Assembly (NCBI RefSeq): GCF_039541075.1
Contig: NZ_BAABFN010000001.1
Location: 310,001 to 374,000 of the forward strand
Length of the DNA: 64,000 bases
Source of the DNA: Compostibacter hankyongensis
Lineage (GTDB): Bacteria; Bacteroidota; Bacteroidia; Chitinophagales; Chitinophagaceae
Direction: 5' to 3'
Shown: positions 1 to 8,360 of the stretch, in pieces
How the letters are laid out: every line of letters starts with the position of its first letter
How positions within the stretch are numbered: position 1 is the first letter of the stretch
Program-made: the position numbers and the translations under genes
Notes under the pieces: generated by a model
Seen by the model: the letters and a program-made list of their open reading frames with translations, nothing else
The model's database searches: none
What the model was told of the DNA's origin: nothing

Positions 1-1022
1 TTGGCCACTTCCTTCAGCAGCATGGTTTTACCCGTCTTGGGTTGCGCTACGATAAGTCCGCGCTGCCCCTTTCCGATGGGGGTGAACAGGTCCATGATCC
101 GCGTGGAATAATTGTTGGGAGCGGTCACCAGGTTCAGCTTCTCATGCGGAAACAGCGGGGTGAGATAATCGAACGGAACGCGGTCCCGCACTTCGTCGGG
201 GTTCTTGCCGTTGATGGTTTCCACCTTCAGCAGGGCAAAATACTTTTCCCCTTCCTTGGGCGGACGTACAGATCCGCGTACGGTATCTCCCGTTTTCAAG
301 CCGAACAGCTTGATCTGGGAAGGAGATACATAGATATCATCCGGGGAGCTGAGGTAGTTATAATCGGAGGAGCGGAGGAAGCCGTATCCGTCGGGCATCA
401 TTTCAAGCACGCCTTCGCTGACGATAATGCCGTCAAATTCGATATTAAAGGCAGGGCTGCTGCTGGGCTCCTTACGCTGCTGATAACGGGGACGGAAAGG
501 GGCGGAAGGTTCGCCGGGCAGGGGTTCGCGTACCTCGTTTTCGGGGTCCTCTGCAGCGGAGGGGGCTTCTTCCTCCGGTGTTTCCTTAGCGGGTGCCGGC
601 TGTGTGGCAGGAGCAGCAGCGGCAAATAATCCTTCCTCGGGGTGTTCTTCTTTTTTCGGTTCCTTTTTGGGGGATGCGGCAGGAGCGGCTTCATTTTTGG
701 GTGGCCTGCCCGGTTTACGGCCTCGCCGCGCGGGAGTGTCTGCCGGGGTTTCTTCATCGGCTTCGGGAGCGGCAGCGGCAGCTGCTTTGGGAGGAGCGCT
801 TTCGCTTTTCGGCGGCCTGCCCGGTTTGCGCCGGGGCTTTTTCTCCCCGCTGCCTTCCTTACCGGCCGTGGTATCATCAGGGGCCATAACTGCTTGTTTG
901 TCTAATATTTTATAGATGAGCGTCTGCTTGTCTAATTTTTTGACACCGGGAATATCGAGCTCTTCCGCAATGTCATGCAGTTCAGGAACGATCATATCGT
1001 TCAGTTGCAAGATGTCGTACAT
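1..1022 (-). CDS. rho: Transcription termination factor Rho, N-terminal part (runs off the window)
   Basis: Rho is the hexameric RNA-dependent ATPase helicase that ends transcription at factor-dependent sites. Reading leftward from ATG at 1022, about 340 residues are visible. Residues 1-45 form the Rho N-terminal helical domain. Residues about 47-165 are low-complexity, rich in Ala, Pro, Glu and Lys, and hold two identical RKPGRPPK motifs at residues 65-72 and 102-109. After that come the RNA-binding cold-shock-like domain (MPDGYGFLRS) and the Walker A loop QPKTGKT close to the window edge. The long insertion is known for Bacteroidota Rho. The C-terminal helicase half lies outside the window. 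Confidence 0.95.
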   Translation of the reverse strand, partial: MYDILQLNDMIVPELHDIAEELDIPGVKKLDKQTLIYKILDKQAVMAPDDTTAGKEGSGEKKPRRKPGRPPKSESAPPKAAAAAAPEADEETPADTPARRGRKPGRPPKNEAAPAASPKKEPKKEEHPEEGLFAAAAPATQPAPAKETPEEEAPSAAEDPENEVREPLPGEPSAPFRPRYQQRKEPSSSPAFNIEFDGIIVSEGVLEMMPDGYGFLRSSDYNYLSSPDDIYVSPSQIKLFGLKTGDTVRGSVRPPKEGEKYFALLKVETINGKNPDEVRDRVPFDYLTPLFPHEKLNLVTAPNNYSTRIMDLFTPIGKGQRGLIVAQPKTGKTMLLKEVA

Positions 1023-1399
1023 AAATTTTTGAAAATAGTTTTAGAATTGCGTAAGAAACGCATAGGGAAATTCCCCGCCACAAATTCCACGTTTTACAAG
1101 GTTAATCGCCAATAAATAATGAATAGTCTAATCGCTGTTTGGGAAAAGGACTGCTGACAGAAGCGGAAATATCAGTGATCATATCAGGCAGATGCAAGTG
1201 CAACATTACGATAAATTTTTGTATCTGCCAAATAAATATTATGTAACCGTTACCCCGCGGGCGCTTCCGCCGAAAGCGGCGGTTTGGGGACCGGGCGCTG
1301 CTGCCGGGCCCGGCAGGGACGGCAGAATTCCCGGAGCGGTTTATTTTAAAGACAGTTTAACTGTATCTTTGTTCCCCCAAAAAACATAATTCAACGCGC
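1023..1399. other. Intergenic region between divergent rho and asnS
   Basis: This 377-base gap must hold the promoters of both rho (leftward) and asnS (rightward). I see a TATCTTTG -7 element for asnS at 1364-1371. Two GC-rich dyads lie upstream of it: CCGCCG/CGGCGG at 1267-1282 and the 16-base palindrome CTGCCGGGCCCGGCAG at 1301-1316. No convincing gene is present; the one short reading frame across it (1192-1389) looks like chance. Confidence 0.6.
1364..1371 (+). promoter_or_regulatory. Bacteroidota-type -7 promoter element for asnS
   Basis: TATCTTTG matches the TAnnTTTG consensus of the primary sigma factor in Bacteroidota. A TTTA at 1340-1343, 20 bases upstream, is one base from the TTTG -33 element. 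The asnS ATG follows 28 bases downstream. Confidence 0.5.
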
Positions 1400-2833
1400 A
1401 TGCACCCCCGTGTAAAGATCAAAACGCTGCTGCAATCCGGACGCTCCGGTTATGAAACCACCGTAAAGGGCTGGGTCCGCACATTCCGGAACAACCAGTT
1501 TATCGCCCTTAACGACGGGTCCACGTCCGCCAGTCTGCAGGTAGTGGTTGACCGGGAGCAAACCGACCCGGCGCTGCTGCGCCGGATCGTTACCGGCGCG
1601 GCGCTGAGCGTTACGGGTACGGTGATACCTTCCCCGGGAAAGGGTCAGCAGGTAGAGCTGAAAGCCACGGAGATCACTATCCTGGGAGACTGCGATCCGG
1701 ATACCTATCCCCTGCAGCCCAAAAAACACAGCCTTGAATTTTTACGGGAGATCGCCCATCTGCGTTTCCGCACCAACACTTTCGGAGCGGTATTCCGGGT
1801 GCGCCATGCGCTGGCTTTTGCCATACATCGCTTTTTTAACGAAAAAGGGTTTGTATACCTGCACACGCCCATCATCACCGCTTCGGACGCCGAAGGCGCC
1901 GGCGAGATGTTCCGGGTTACCGCCTTTGATCTGAATGATATTCCCCGCAGCGCCGAAGGGAACCCCGATTTCCGGCAGGACTTTTTCGGCCGCCCCGCCC
2001 ATCTCACGGTATCCGGACAGCTGGAAGGGGAGCTGGGCGCCATGGGTCTCGGGGAAGTCTATACTTTCGGTCCCACCTTCCGGGCGGAAAACTCCAACAC
2101 CGCCCGGCACCTGGCCGAGTTCTGGATGATAGAGCCGGAGATGGCCTTTTATGAGCTGGAAGACAACATGAACCTGGCCGAAGAAATGCTGAAATACCTG
2201 ATCGCCGCCGCCCTGGAGCATTGCGGGGACGACCTGGAGCTGCTCGGCAAACGCTTCGACGAAGAGGAAAAGCAAAAGCCCCAGCAGCAGCGCAGCGAAA
2301 TGGGTCTGCTCGAAAAGCTGAAGTTTTGCCTGGACCAGCCTTTCCAGCGGCTGACCTATACCGAGGCAATAGCCCTGCTGGAGAACAGCCCTTATCAAAA
2401 GAAGAAGAAGTTCCAGTACCCGGTCTCCTGGGGTATGGATATGCAGAGTGAGCACGAGCGTTATCTCGTGGAAAAGCACTTTAAAAAGCCGGTGATCGTT
2501 ACGGATTATCCCGCAGAGATCAAGGCCTTTTACATGCGGCAGAACGACGACGGCAAAACGGTTGCCGCCATGGATGTGCTGTTCCCGGGTATCGGCGAGA
2601 TCATCGGCGGATCCCAGCGCGAAGAGCGGTACGACCGGCTGTTGCAGCGTATGGAAGTCCAGCATATATCGCCGGAGGAACTGTACTGGTACCTGGATAC
2701 CCGCCGTTTCGGCACCTGTCCCCATTCCGGATTTGGCCTCGGTTTCGAACGGCTGATCCAGTTTATCACGGGTATGGGCAACATCCGCGACGTGATCCCC
2801 TTCCCGCGTACGCCCAGGAACATCTCATTCTGA
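1400..2833 (+). CDS. asnS: Asparaginyl-tRNA synthetase
   Basis: Class II aminoacyl-tRNA synthetase that charges tRNA-Asn with asparagine in the cytoplasm. The 477-residue protein begins with an OB-fold anticodon-binding domain (about residues 15-115). The class II catalytic core follows: motif 2 FRAENSN near residue 225 and motif 3 GFGLGFERL near residue 443. The ending IPFPRTPRNISF is typical of AsnRS and separates it from AspRS. The length is normal for the bacterial family. It is transcribed away from rho and appears monocistronic, with a lipoprotein gene having its own promoter-like element downstream. Confidence 0.96.
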   Translation: MHPRVKIKTLLQSGRSGYETTVKGWVRTFRNNQFIALNDGSTSASLQVVVDREQTDPALLRRIVTGAALSVTGTVIPSPGKGQQVELKATEITILGDCDPDTYPLQPKKHSLEFLREIAHLRFRTNTFGAVFRVRHALAFAIHRFFNEKGFVYLHTPIITASDAEGAGEMFRVTAFDLNDIPRSAEGNPDFRQDFFGRPAHLTVSGQLEGELGAMGLGEVYTFGPTFRAENSNTARHLAEFWMIEPEMAFYELEDNMNLAEEMLKYLIAAALEHCGDDLELLGKRFDEEEKQKPQQQRSEMGLLEKLKFCLDQPFQRLTYTEAIALLENSPYQKKKKFQYPVSWGMDMQSEHERYLVEKHFKKPVIVTDYPAEIKAFYMRQNDDGKTVAAMDVLFPGIGEIIGGSQREERYDRLLQRMEVQHISPEELYWYLDTRRFGTCPHSGFGLGFERLIQFITGMGNIRDVIPFPRTPRNISF

Positions 2834-2855
2834 CACGCGGCAACCGCATTTTTTG

Positions 2856-2863
2856 TACTTTTG
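2856..2863 (+). promoter_or_regulatory. -7 promoter element before the lipoprotein gene
   Basis: TACTTTTG matches TAnnTTTG and sits 48 bases before the preferred ATG at 2912. No clear TTTG -33 element is visible at the expected spacing. The element supports the downstream start at 2912 over the ATG at 2861. Confidence 0.4.
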
Positions 2864-2911
2864 AAACAGCAGCACCCTGCCCGGATGATGCTATCATGTT
2901 TCTGTAACACG

Positions 2912-3562
2912 ATGAGAAAGACAATCCGTTATACCTGCTTTCTCCTGCTGTTGACGGCCGTTGCCTGCCGTGAAGAGAAAAGTACGGAGCGGCCCTACGA
3001 TCCCACCGGCAATATGGATTATCAGCCGGTGAAGAAAGGCGCCAGCTGGCAGTACGTATCCGCACAGTCTTCCGATACGCTCAGCATGCAAGCCACCGGC
3101 GAGCAGACAACGCGCGACGGCATCTCCTATTTTGCTTTTACCATGAGCACGGCCGACAGTAGCTGGACCGGCTACATGGGCAAGTCCGGAGTGGATTACT
3201 ACCTGCTCAACAGCTTCTTTCCACCCGATTTCATCTCCGGCCCCCTGCTTTATCTCAAAGACGGCAGCCCGGCCGACAGCAGCTGGACCCAGCGATTGTC
3301 TTACAAGGGTATCGGGGGTACGGCACAGTTTGTGATCCTGGACCGGGAGATCAGCCTGCAGGTCGGCAGCCAGACCTTCCCGCAGGTGGTGCATGTGCAG
3401 ATGAACCTTGCTCCGGATTACCTTCCACCCGGCTTTCCCGCGGAGACGACCCTCACGGCCGATTATTATATAGCCCGCGATGTGGGCATCGTTTATATGG
3501 TGATCCGGGCAGGGGGTGTCAAGGTGGAGGAAACGCGCCTGGTGGATTATGAGATCCCCTAA
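2912..3562 (+). CDS. Hypothetical lipoprotein
   Basis: A 216-residue secreted protein of unknown function. I chose the ATG at 2912 because the protein then starts with a lipoprotein signal peptide: basic MRKTIR, a hydrophobic run, and a lipobox TAVAC with the acylated cysteine at residue 19. The upstream in-frame ATG at 2861 would bury this signal behind 17 residues. The mature part looks beta-rich and has no motif I recognise; the position downstream of asnS gives no functional clue. Being a lipoprotein is well supported; the function is unknown. Confidence 0.75.
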   Translation: MRKTIRYTCFLLLLTAVACREEKSTERPYDPTGNMDYQPVKKGASWQYVSAQSSDTLSMQATGEQTTRDGISYFAFTMSTADSSWTGYMGKSGVDYYLLNSFFPPDFISGPLLYLKDGSPADSSWTQRLSYKGIGGTAQFVILDREISLQVGSQTFPQVVHVQMNLAPDYLPPGFPAETTLTADYYIARDVGIVYMVIRAGGVKVEETRLVDYEIP

Positions 3563-3600
3563 TTATTATTACATTTACAATATTACCAAACACACGCACG

Positions 3601-4557
3601 ATGTCTATGCACGCTGCTATACCCGTGGTAGATCTTTCGGCCTTTACGGCGGGCGATACCGGCCGTAAAAGCGCTTTTGCCGCACAGCTGGGAAGGGCAT
3701 TTGAAGCGGTTGGTTTCGTGACGGTGGAGCACCACGGCATCCCGGCCGGACTGATCGGTGAACTCTATAAATATGTACAGGAGTTTTTCGATCTGCCGGA
3801 AACCGTGAAACGGCGTTACGAGCCGGAAGGGCTGGCCGGGCAGCGCGGCTATACCTCTTTCGGGAAAGAGCATGCCAAAGGATATGATGCGCCGGACCTG
3901 AAAGAGTTTTTTCAGTTCGGGCAAACGGTAGAAGACGATGCCCGGCTGAAGGCCGAATATCCCGAAAACCTGACGGTAAAAGAGATCCCCGGCTTTACCC
4001 CCGCGGCCCAAAAGCTGTACCGGGCCTTTGAAGATGCAGGCGCTTCCCTGCTGCAGGCCATCGCCCTCTACCTGGGGCTGGAGGAGCATTACTTTGACGA
4101 AAAGATACACAACGGCAATTCTATTCTCCGCGCGATTCATTACCCCCCTATCCGGAACGAACCGGCTTCATCCATCCGGGCGGAACAGCATGAGGACATC
4201 AACCTGATCACCCTGCTGGTGGGGGCATCTGCAGAGGGGCTGGAGATACAGGACAAGTCGGGACAGTGGGCGCCCGTAACGGCCGGTGCGGGTCAGATCG
4301 TAGTGAACGTGGGCGATATGCTTCAGCGGCTGACCAACAATAAGCTGAAGTCCACCACGCACCGGGTGGTGAATCCCCCCAGGGCGCAATGGCATACCTC
4401 CCGTTATTCGCTTCCCTTTTTCCTGCATCCGAAGTCGGAGATGGACCTTACCTGTCTGGCGGATTGTGTCAGCGACGCAATCCCCGCGCAGTATCCTCCC
4501 GTTACCGCCGGGGCATACCTGGAGGAACGGCTTCGCGAAATAGGATTGAAAAAATAA
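3601..4557 (+). CDS. 2-oxoglutarate/Fe(II)-dependent oxygenase, isopenicillin N synthase family
   Basis: A 318-residue non-haem iron oxygenase of the IPNS-like 2OG-Fe(II) superfamily. The N-terminal DIOX_N region (about residues 5-120) is followed by the jelly-roll core. The iron-binding triad is visible as H197, D199 (QHEDINLITLL) and H254 (THRVV), and the 2OG-binding R-x-S as R268/S270 (RYSLPFF). The gene ends 19 bases before the chromate transporter gene in the same direction, so the two are probably cotranscribed. The substrate cannot be told from sequence; bacterial members are often poorly characterised. Confidence 0.88.
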   Translation: MSMHAAIPVVDLSAFTAGDTGRKSAFAAQLGRAFEAVGFVTVEHHGIPAGLIGELYKYVQEFFDLPETVKRRYEPEGLAGQRGYTSFGKEHAKGYDAPDLKEFFQFGQTVEDDARLKAEYPENLTVKEIPGFTPAAQKLYRAFEDAGASLLQAIALYLGLEEHYFDEKIHNGNSILRAIHYPPIRNEPASSIRAEQHEDINLITLLVGASAEGLEIQDKSGQWAPVTAGAGQIVVNVGDMLQRLTNNKLKSTTHRVVNPPRAQWHTSRYSLPFFLHPKSEMDLTCLADCVSDAIPAQYPPVTAGAYLEERLREIGLKK

Positions 4558-4576
4558 AAAGCTGCGGACCCGGTCA

Positions 4577-5767
4577 ATGCTACTACGTCATCTTCCTTTC
4601 CTGAGAACCGTTTTCTGGTACAGCCTGACCGCCTTCGGCGGCCCGCAGGGTCACCTCGCCATCATGCTGAAGACCTTTGTACAGCAGCGGCGGGATGTTA
4701 CGGAGGAAGAGCTGCTGGAGTACAATGCTTTTTGCCAGCTGCTGCCCGGCGCCTCCTCCACGCAAACGGTAACGCTGATCGGTTACAAACGCGGCGGCGT
4801 GCCGCTGGCCGTGCTGACCCTGCTGATCTGGATTACTCCCGCTTCCATCCTGATGGGCCTTTTGTCGTTTGTGATGTACTATATCGACAAAAGCATCTTC
4901 AAGTTCGTACAGCCGATGGCGGTAGGCTTCCTGGCCTATGCCGCCTTCAAGGCTTTCCGTATCAGCATCAAGAACGCCGCCACGGCTTATATCATGGCGG
5001 GAGCCATCCTGGCGGCGGCCCTGTTTAAAGGGCCCGGCCTGTTTCCCGTGCTGATCATACTGGGCGGCATCGTATCCAACTTCAGCAGCAAACGCATTCC
5101 CGAACATCCCGTACCGCCCCGGAAGATACAGTGGACCAACATCTGGCTTTTCGCCGCCGTTTTTATCCTGGCCGGTTTCTTCAGCGAATATGCCCGGGTG
5201 CATAACTGGCAGGACCGCAGGGCCTTTAACCTGTTTGAAAACTTTTACCGTTTCGGCAGCCTCGTATTCGGCGGCGGGCAGGTGCTGATCCCGATGATGT
5301 TCGACCAGTTTGTAACCCGGCCCGTCAATCACGGGATGATGCCGCTGATGTCCACGCGCGACTTCCTGACGGGAGCGGGGATGGTGCAGGCCATGCCCGG
5401 ACCGGTCTTTTCCGTTTCCTCCTATATCGGGGGCATGGTCATGCGTCCTTCCGGGGCAGCCATGCAGATAGCCGGCTGTCTGATCAGCACGGTGGGCATC
5501 TTCCTGCCTACCCTCCTGCTGGTGCTGTTTTTTTATCCCATCTGGCACAACCTGAAAAAATATGTCTACATCTTCCGCGCCCTCGAAGGGATCAATGCGG
5601 TGGTGGTCGGGATCATGTGGGCGTATACGCTTATTCTCTTCAATGCCATTCCCTTTGCATGGTTTAACCTCGTGGTCATGGTCGGCACCTTCTGTGTCTT
5701 GCAGTTTACCCGTGTGCCGCCCCCGCTGATCGTGGTGGGCTGCCTGCTGCTGGGATGGATCAGCTGA
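4577..5767 (+). CDS. Chromate transporter (CHR family), two-domain form
   Basis: Inner-membrane transporter of the chromate ion transporter (ChrA) family, 396 residues with about ten hydrophobic segments. Both halves of the long form are present: the first carries FGGPQ at residues 20-24 and LLPGASSTQT near 57, the second carries FGGGQVLIP near 230 and QAMPGPVFSVSSYIGG near 275. Such proteins export chromate in proteobacteria, but many homologues have no shown role in chromate resistance. It lies 19 bases after the 2OG oxygenase gene. Family assignment is firm; the substrate is inferred. Confidence 0.88.
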   Translation: MLLRHLPFLRTVFWYSLTAFGGPQGHLAIMLKTFVQQRRDVTEEELLEYNAFCQLLPGASSTQTVTLIGYKRGGVPLAVLTLLIWITPASILMGLLSFVMYYIDKSIFKFVQPMAVGFLAYAAFKAFRISIKNAATAYIMAGAILAAALFKGPGLFPVLIILGGIVSNFSSKRIPEHPVPPRKIQWTNIWLFAAVFILAGFFSEYARVHNWQDRRAFNLFENFYRFGSLVFGGGQVLIPMMFDQFVTRPVNHGMMPLMSTRDFLTGAGMVQAMPGPVFSVSSYIGGMVMRPSGAAMQIAGCLISTVGIFLPTLLLVLFFYPIWHNLKKYVYIFRALEGINAVVVGIMWAYTLILFNAIPFAWFNLVVMVGTFCVLQFTRVPPPLIVVGCLLLGWIS

Positions 5768-5791
5768 ACGACTGCTTTCTCCCGTCGCCTG

Positions 5792-5821
5792 TTTGCGTTT
5801 TCAGATTGTTCCGTAAATTTG
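5792..5821 (+). promoter_or_regulatory. Full Bacteroidota promoter for the desaturase gene
   Basis: TTTG at 5792-5795 (-33) and TAAATTTG at 5814-5821 (-7) are separated by 18 bases. The desaturase ATG lies 65 bases further on. This is one of the two best two-part promoter matches in the window. Confidence 0.6.
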
Positions 5822-5886
5822 CAGTACGCTATCCTTCCGCATGAACCTGCTACGGATGTAAAGATTCGTATAAAAGGACTGTGGTT

Positions 5887-6984
5887 ATGGAAAAAACCCT
5901 GAAGCCGGTATTTGTAAAATCCCCGGACGATACCGTGTTTTTGAGAATAAAAAAACGGGTATCCGACAAGGTCCGGGAGCTTGAGCCCCGGCGGCGCGCT
6001 ACGATTGTATTCAAAGCCATTCTTTTCCCGCTGGTTTATATCGCTGCCTATGTGCTGGCGCTCTGTTATGGCCGCCAGTCAGCCGTATTGTACGGGGCTT
6101 ACTTTTTGATGGGCATCATGCTGGTGCTTATTTTCCTGAACCAGATTCACGATGCCGTGCATGGCGTGCTGTGGAAAAGTCCCCGGCTGAACAAGCTGTA
6201 TGTGCATTTCTTTGATCTCATGGGCGCCAACAGCTATGTCTGGAAAGTCCGCCATACGCGGCTGCATCACAATTACCCCAACATCATGGGCTGGGACAGC
6301 GATATCGAGCAAAGCACGCTGGCCCGCATCTTCCCGCACGGCCCTTTCAGCCGCATCCACCGGTACCAGCATATCTATCTGCCGCTGATCTATCCGCTGT
6401 ATCTGCTGAACTGGCTGCTGGTGCGCGATTTCAAGGATTTTTTCAACCGGAGCAAGCCGGTCTGGAAGGTCGTGGACATCCCCCGTTCCGAATACATAAA
6501 GCTGTTTATCTTCAAGGCCTTCTTTTTATTTTACATCATCGTCCTGCCGGTGCTGGTGCTAAAGATCAGCCTCTGGAAAGCCATTGGTGTTTTTCTGATC
6601 ATGATGTTTACGGCCAGTATCTTCTCCCTGCTGGTACTGCTTTCGCCGCATGCCAACACGGAAAACGAGTTTCCCCTGCCCGACGAGCGCCTTCTCATCG
6701 GTCATCCCTGGTTTGTGCATCAGATCCGCAATACCAATGACGTCATTCATGACAACTGGTTTATCCGCTTTTTTATGGGATCGTTCAACTACCATGTCGT
6801 GCATCATCTTTTTCCGAAGGTGAACCATGTGTTCTACCCGGAGGCCACAGCCATTCTCAGGGAGGAGGCGGCGCGGCATAACCTGCCGTATCACAGCTAT
6901 CCTCTGGTTACCACTCTGGTGAACCACTACCGGCTGCTGAAGCAGAACAGGATACCCGAAAATATCTTTGAGGAAACGATGTAG
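5887..6984 (+). CDS. Membrane fatty acid desaturase
   Basis: Integral membrane di-iron desaturase that introduces a double bond into acyl chains, affecting membrane fluidity. The three histidine boxes are visible: HDAVH near residue 87, HTRLHH near 123 and HVVHH near 302, between hydrophobic segments at about 40-80 and 205-255. I prefer the ATG at 5887 over the GTG two codons upstream (5881). The length, 365 residues, fits the FADS family. It has its own strong promoter and converges on the GNAT-like gene, with only 7 bases between the two stop codons. Confidence 0.9.
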   Translation: MEKTLKPVFVKSPDDTVFLRIKKRVSDKVRELEPRRRATIVFKAILFPLVYIAAYVLALCYGRQSAVLYGAYFLMGIMLVLIFLNQIHDAVHGVLWKSPRLNKLYVHFFDLMGANSYVWKVRHTRLHHNYPNIMGWDSDIEQSTLARIFPHGPFSRIHRYQHIYLPLIYPLYLLNWLLVRDFKDFFNRSKPVWKVVDIPRSEYIKLFIFKAFFLFYIIVLPVLVLKISLWKAIGVFLIMMFTASIFSLLVLLSPHANTENEFPLPDERLLIGHPWFVHQIRNTNDVIHDNWFIRFFMGSFNYHVVHHLFPKVNHVFYPEATAILREEAARHNLPYHSYPLVTTLVNHYRLLKQNRIPENIFEETM

Positions 6985-6991
6985 GCGAGGG

Positions 6992-8122
6992 TCAGCTTCC
7001 GAACAGGTAGCGGTAAGTCCGGTGTACCTTGTCCTTTTTTGCGCCGGTGGCGGCGTGTATAGCCAGCATCTTTTCGTTAAAATCCCCTACCCAGGCCAGC
7101 TCTACGCCCGTGATGGTGCCTCGTGGCAGCACTTCCTTTTGCAGGCAGCGGATGAGGGCCGATTCGATGCCGTGATTCTGGAACCGCTTTTTGCAGCCCA
7201 TCACGATGATTCGCAGCCGGTCCGGCTTACGGACATGCTTATACCAAAAGAACTTGAGCTTTCCCCAGAGGTTGAGCGTTCCGTTCACATGCCTGAGCAG
7301 CTGGTTCACATCGGGAAGGCATACCACAAAGGCGATGGGTTCCTCCCGGTGATAGGCAAACCAGATGATCTTTTCGTCCATGACAGGGCGCATCTGTCGG
7401 AAGGATTCCCGGATGGTGGCGGGGACGATGGGGGTAAAATTTTCGAAATCGCTCCAGGCGTCGTTATAGATTTCGCAGAAGTCGGCGATAAACTTTTCCA
7501 GCTTTGCTTTTGAAAAATGCCGGAAGCTGTATTCCGGCTTCTGCATGACCCAGTCTGCAATTTTGGTAAACCGCTCGGGGAGCGGCTCGCGGGCGTCGAG
7601 GAAATTGGTATACTGGTCGTATAGCTTTTTAAAACCATAGGATTCAAACAGCTCGCGGTAATAAGGCGGATTGTAGTTCATCCCCAGGCTGGGCGGCTTG
7701 AAGCCTTCCACCAGCAATCCCCAGTATTTGTCGTTCTCTCCGAAGTTGACCGGGCCGTCCATCGCTTCCATGCCCTGTGCGCGAAGCCAATCCCTGGCGG
7801 TATCAAAAAGAAGACGGGCCGCATCGTGGTCGTTAGGACATTCAAAAAAACCGGTGCCGCCGGTCGGCTGCGGATTTTTGCCGGCTTTCTCGTTGTTGAC
7901 AAAAGCGGCGATCCTGCCGATGGGGTTTCCGGTCTCGTCTTCGAGGATCCAGCGGTTGCAGACGCCGTGTTGAAAGAAATTATTCCGCTGCGGATCGAAG
8001 ACGGCGCGGATATCGTCATCCAGCGGGCAGATCCAGTTGGGATCGTTCCGGTAAAGCATACGGGGAACTTCAAGGAATTTCCGGACTGTGGACTGGTCGG
8101 TAACCGCTTTGCAATACATCAT
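6992..8122 (-). CDS. GNAT-like N-acetyltransferase family protein
   Basis: A 376-residue cytoplasmic protein conserved in Bacteroidota. The N-terminal half contains a GNAT-like beta strand pattern (RWILEDETGNPIGRIAAFVNN). The C-terminal half has a second such region (FVVCLPDVNQL, and LRIIVMGCKKRFQNHGIESALIRCL, which resembles an acetyl-CoA binding strand-turn-helix). I see no catalytic residue that would name a substrate. The gene is read leftward and converges on the desaturase gene with almost no gap. The family call is moderate; the function is unknown. Confidence 0.6.
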   Translation of the reverse strand: MMYCKAVTDQSTVRKFLEVPRMLYRNDPNWICPLDDDIRAVFDPQRNNFFQHGVCNRWILEDETGNPIGRIAAFVNNEKAGKNPQPTGGTGFFECPNDHDAARLLFDTARDWLRAQGMEAMDGPVNFGENDKYWGLLVEGFKPPSLGMNYNPPYYRELFESYGFKKLYDQYTNFLDAREPLPERFTKIADWVMQKPEYSFRHFSKAKLEKFIADFCEIYNDAWSDFENFTPIVPATIRESFRQMRPVMDEKIIWFAYHREEPIAFVVCLPDVNQLLRHVNGTLNLWGKLKFFWYKHVRKPDRLRIIVMGCKKRFQNHGIESALIRCLQKEVLPRGTITGVELAWVGDFNEKMLAIHAATGAKKDKVHRTYRYLFGS

Positions 8123-8257
8123 ATCTGCCTTCGCTTAAAAGAGACAAAAACACAACAGCCCTTATCTTACATCACAACGGTTGCTGTCATCAAAAAGGTT
8201 TTCAAGTGGCGGCAGGCATAACCTTCTCAAGGCCTTGCGGCATATCGCATGGCGATA

Positions 8258-8265
8258 CAAAAATA
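8258..8265 (-). promoter_or_regulatory. -7 promoter element for the leftward GNAT-like gene
   Basis: On the minus strand this reads TATTTTTG, matching TAnnTTTG. It would give a leader of about 130 bases before the ATG at 8122. The -33 element is not clear. Confidence 0.35.
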
Positions 8266-8360
8266 CTGCGGTTTAGAGGAATTGCGAAAAGAAAAATAGG
8301 AACATATTTAACTTTTCTCCAACACGAATAAATGTAACTTCGGATAAAAAAATAAAGCGT

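Noticed and set aside
398..877. Pro/Lys/Arg-rich leftward open frame overlapping rho
   Set aside because: Alternative-frame reading of the low-complexity Rho insertion; the Rho frame has the conserved domains.
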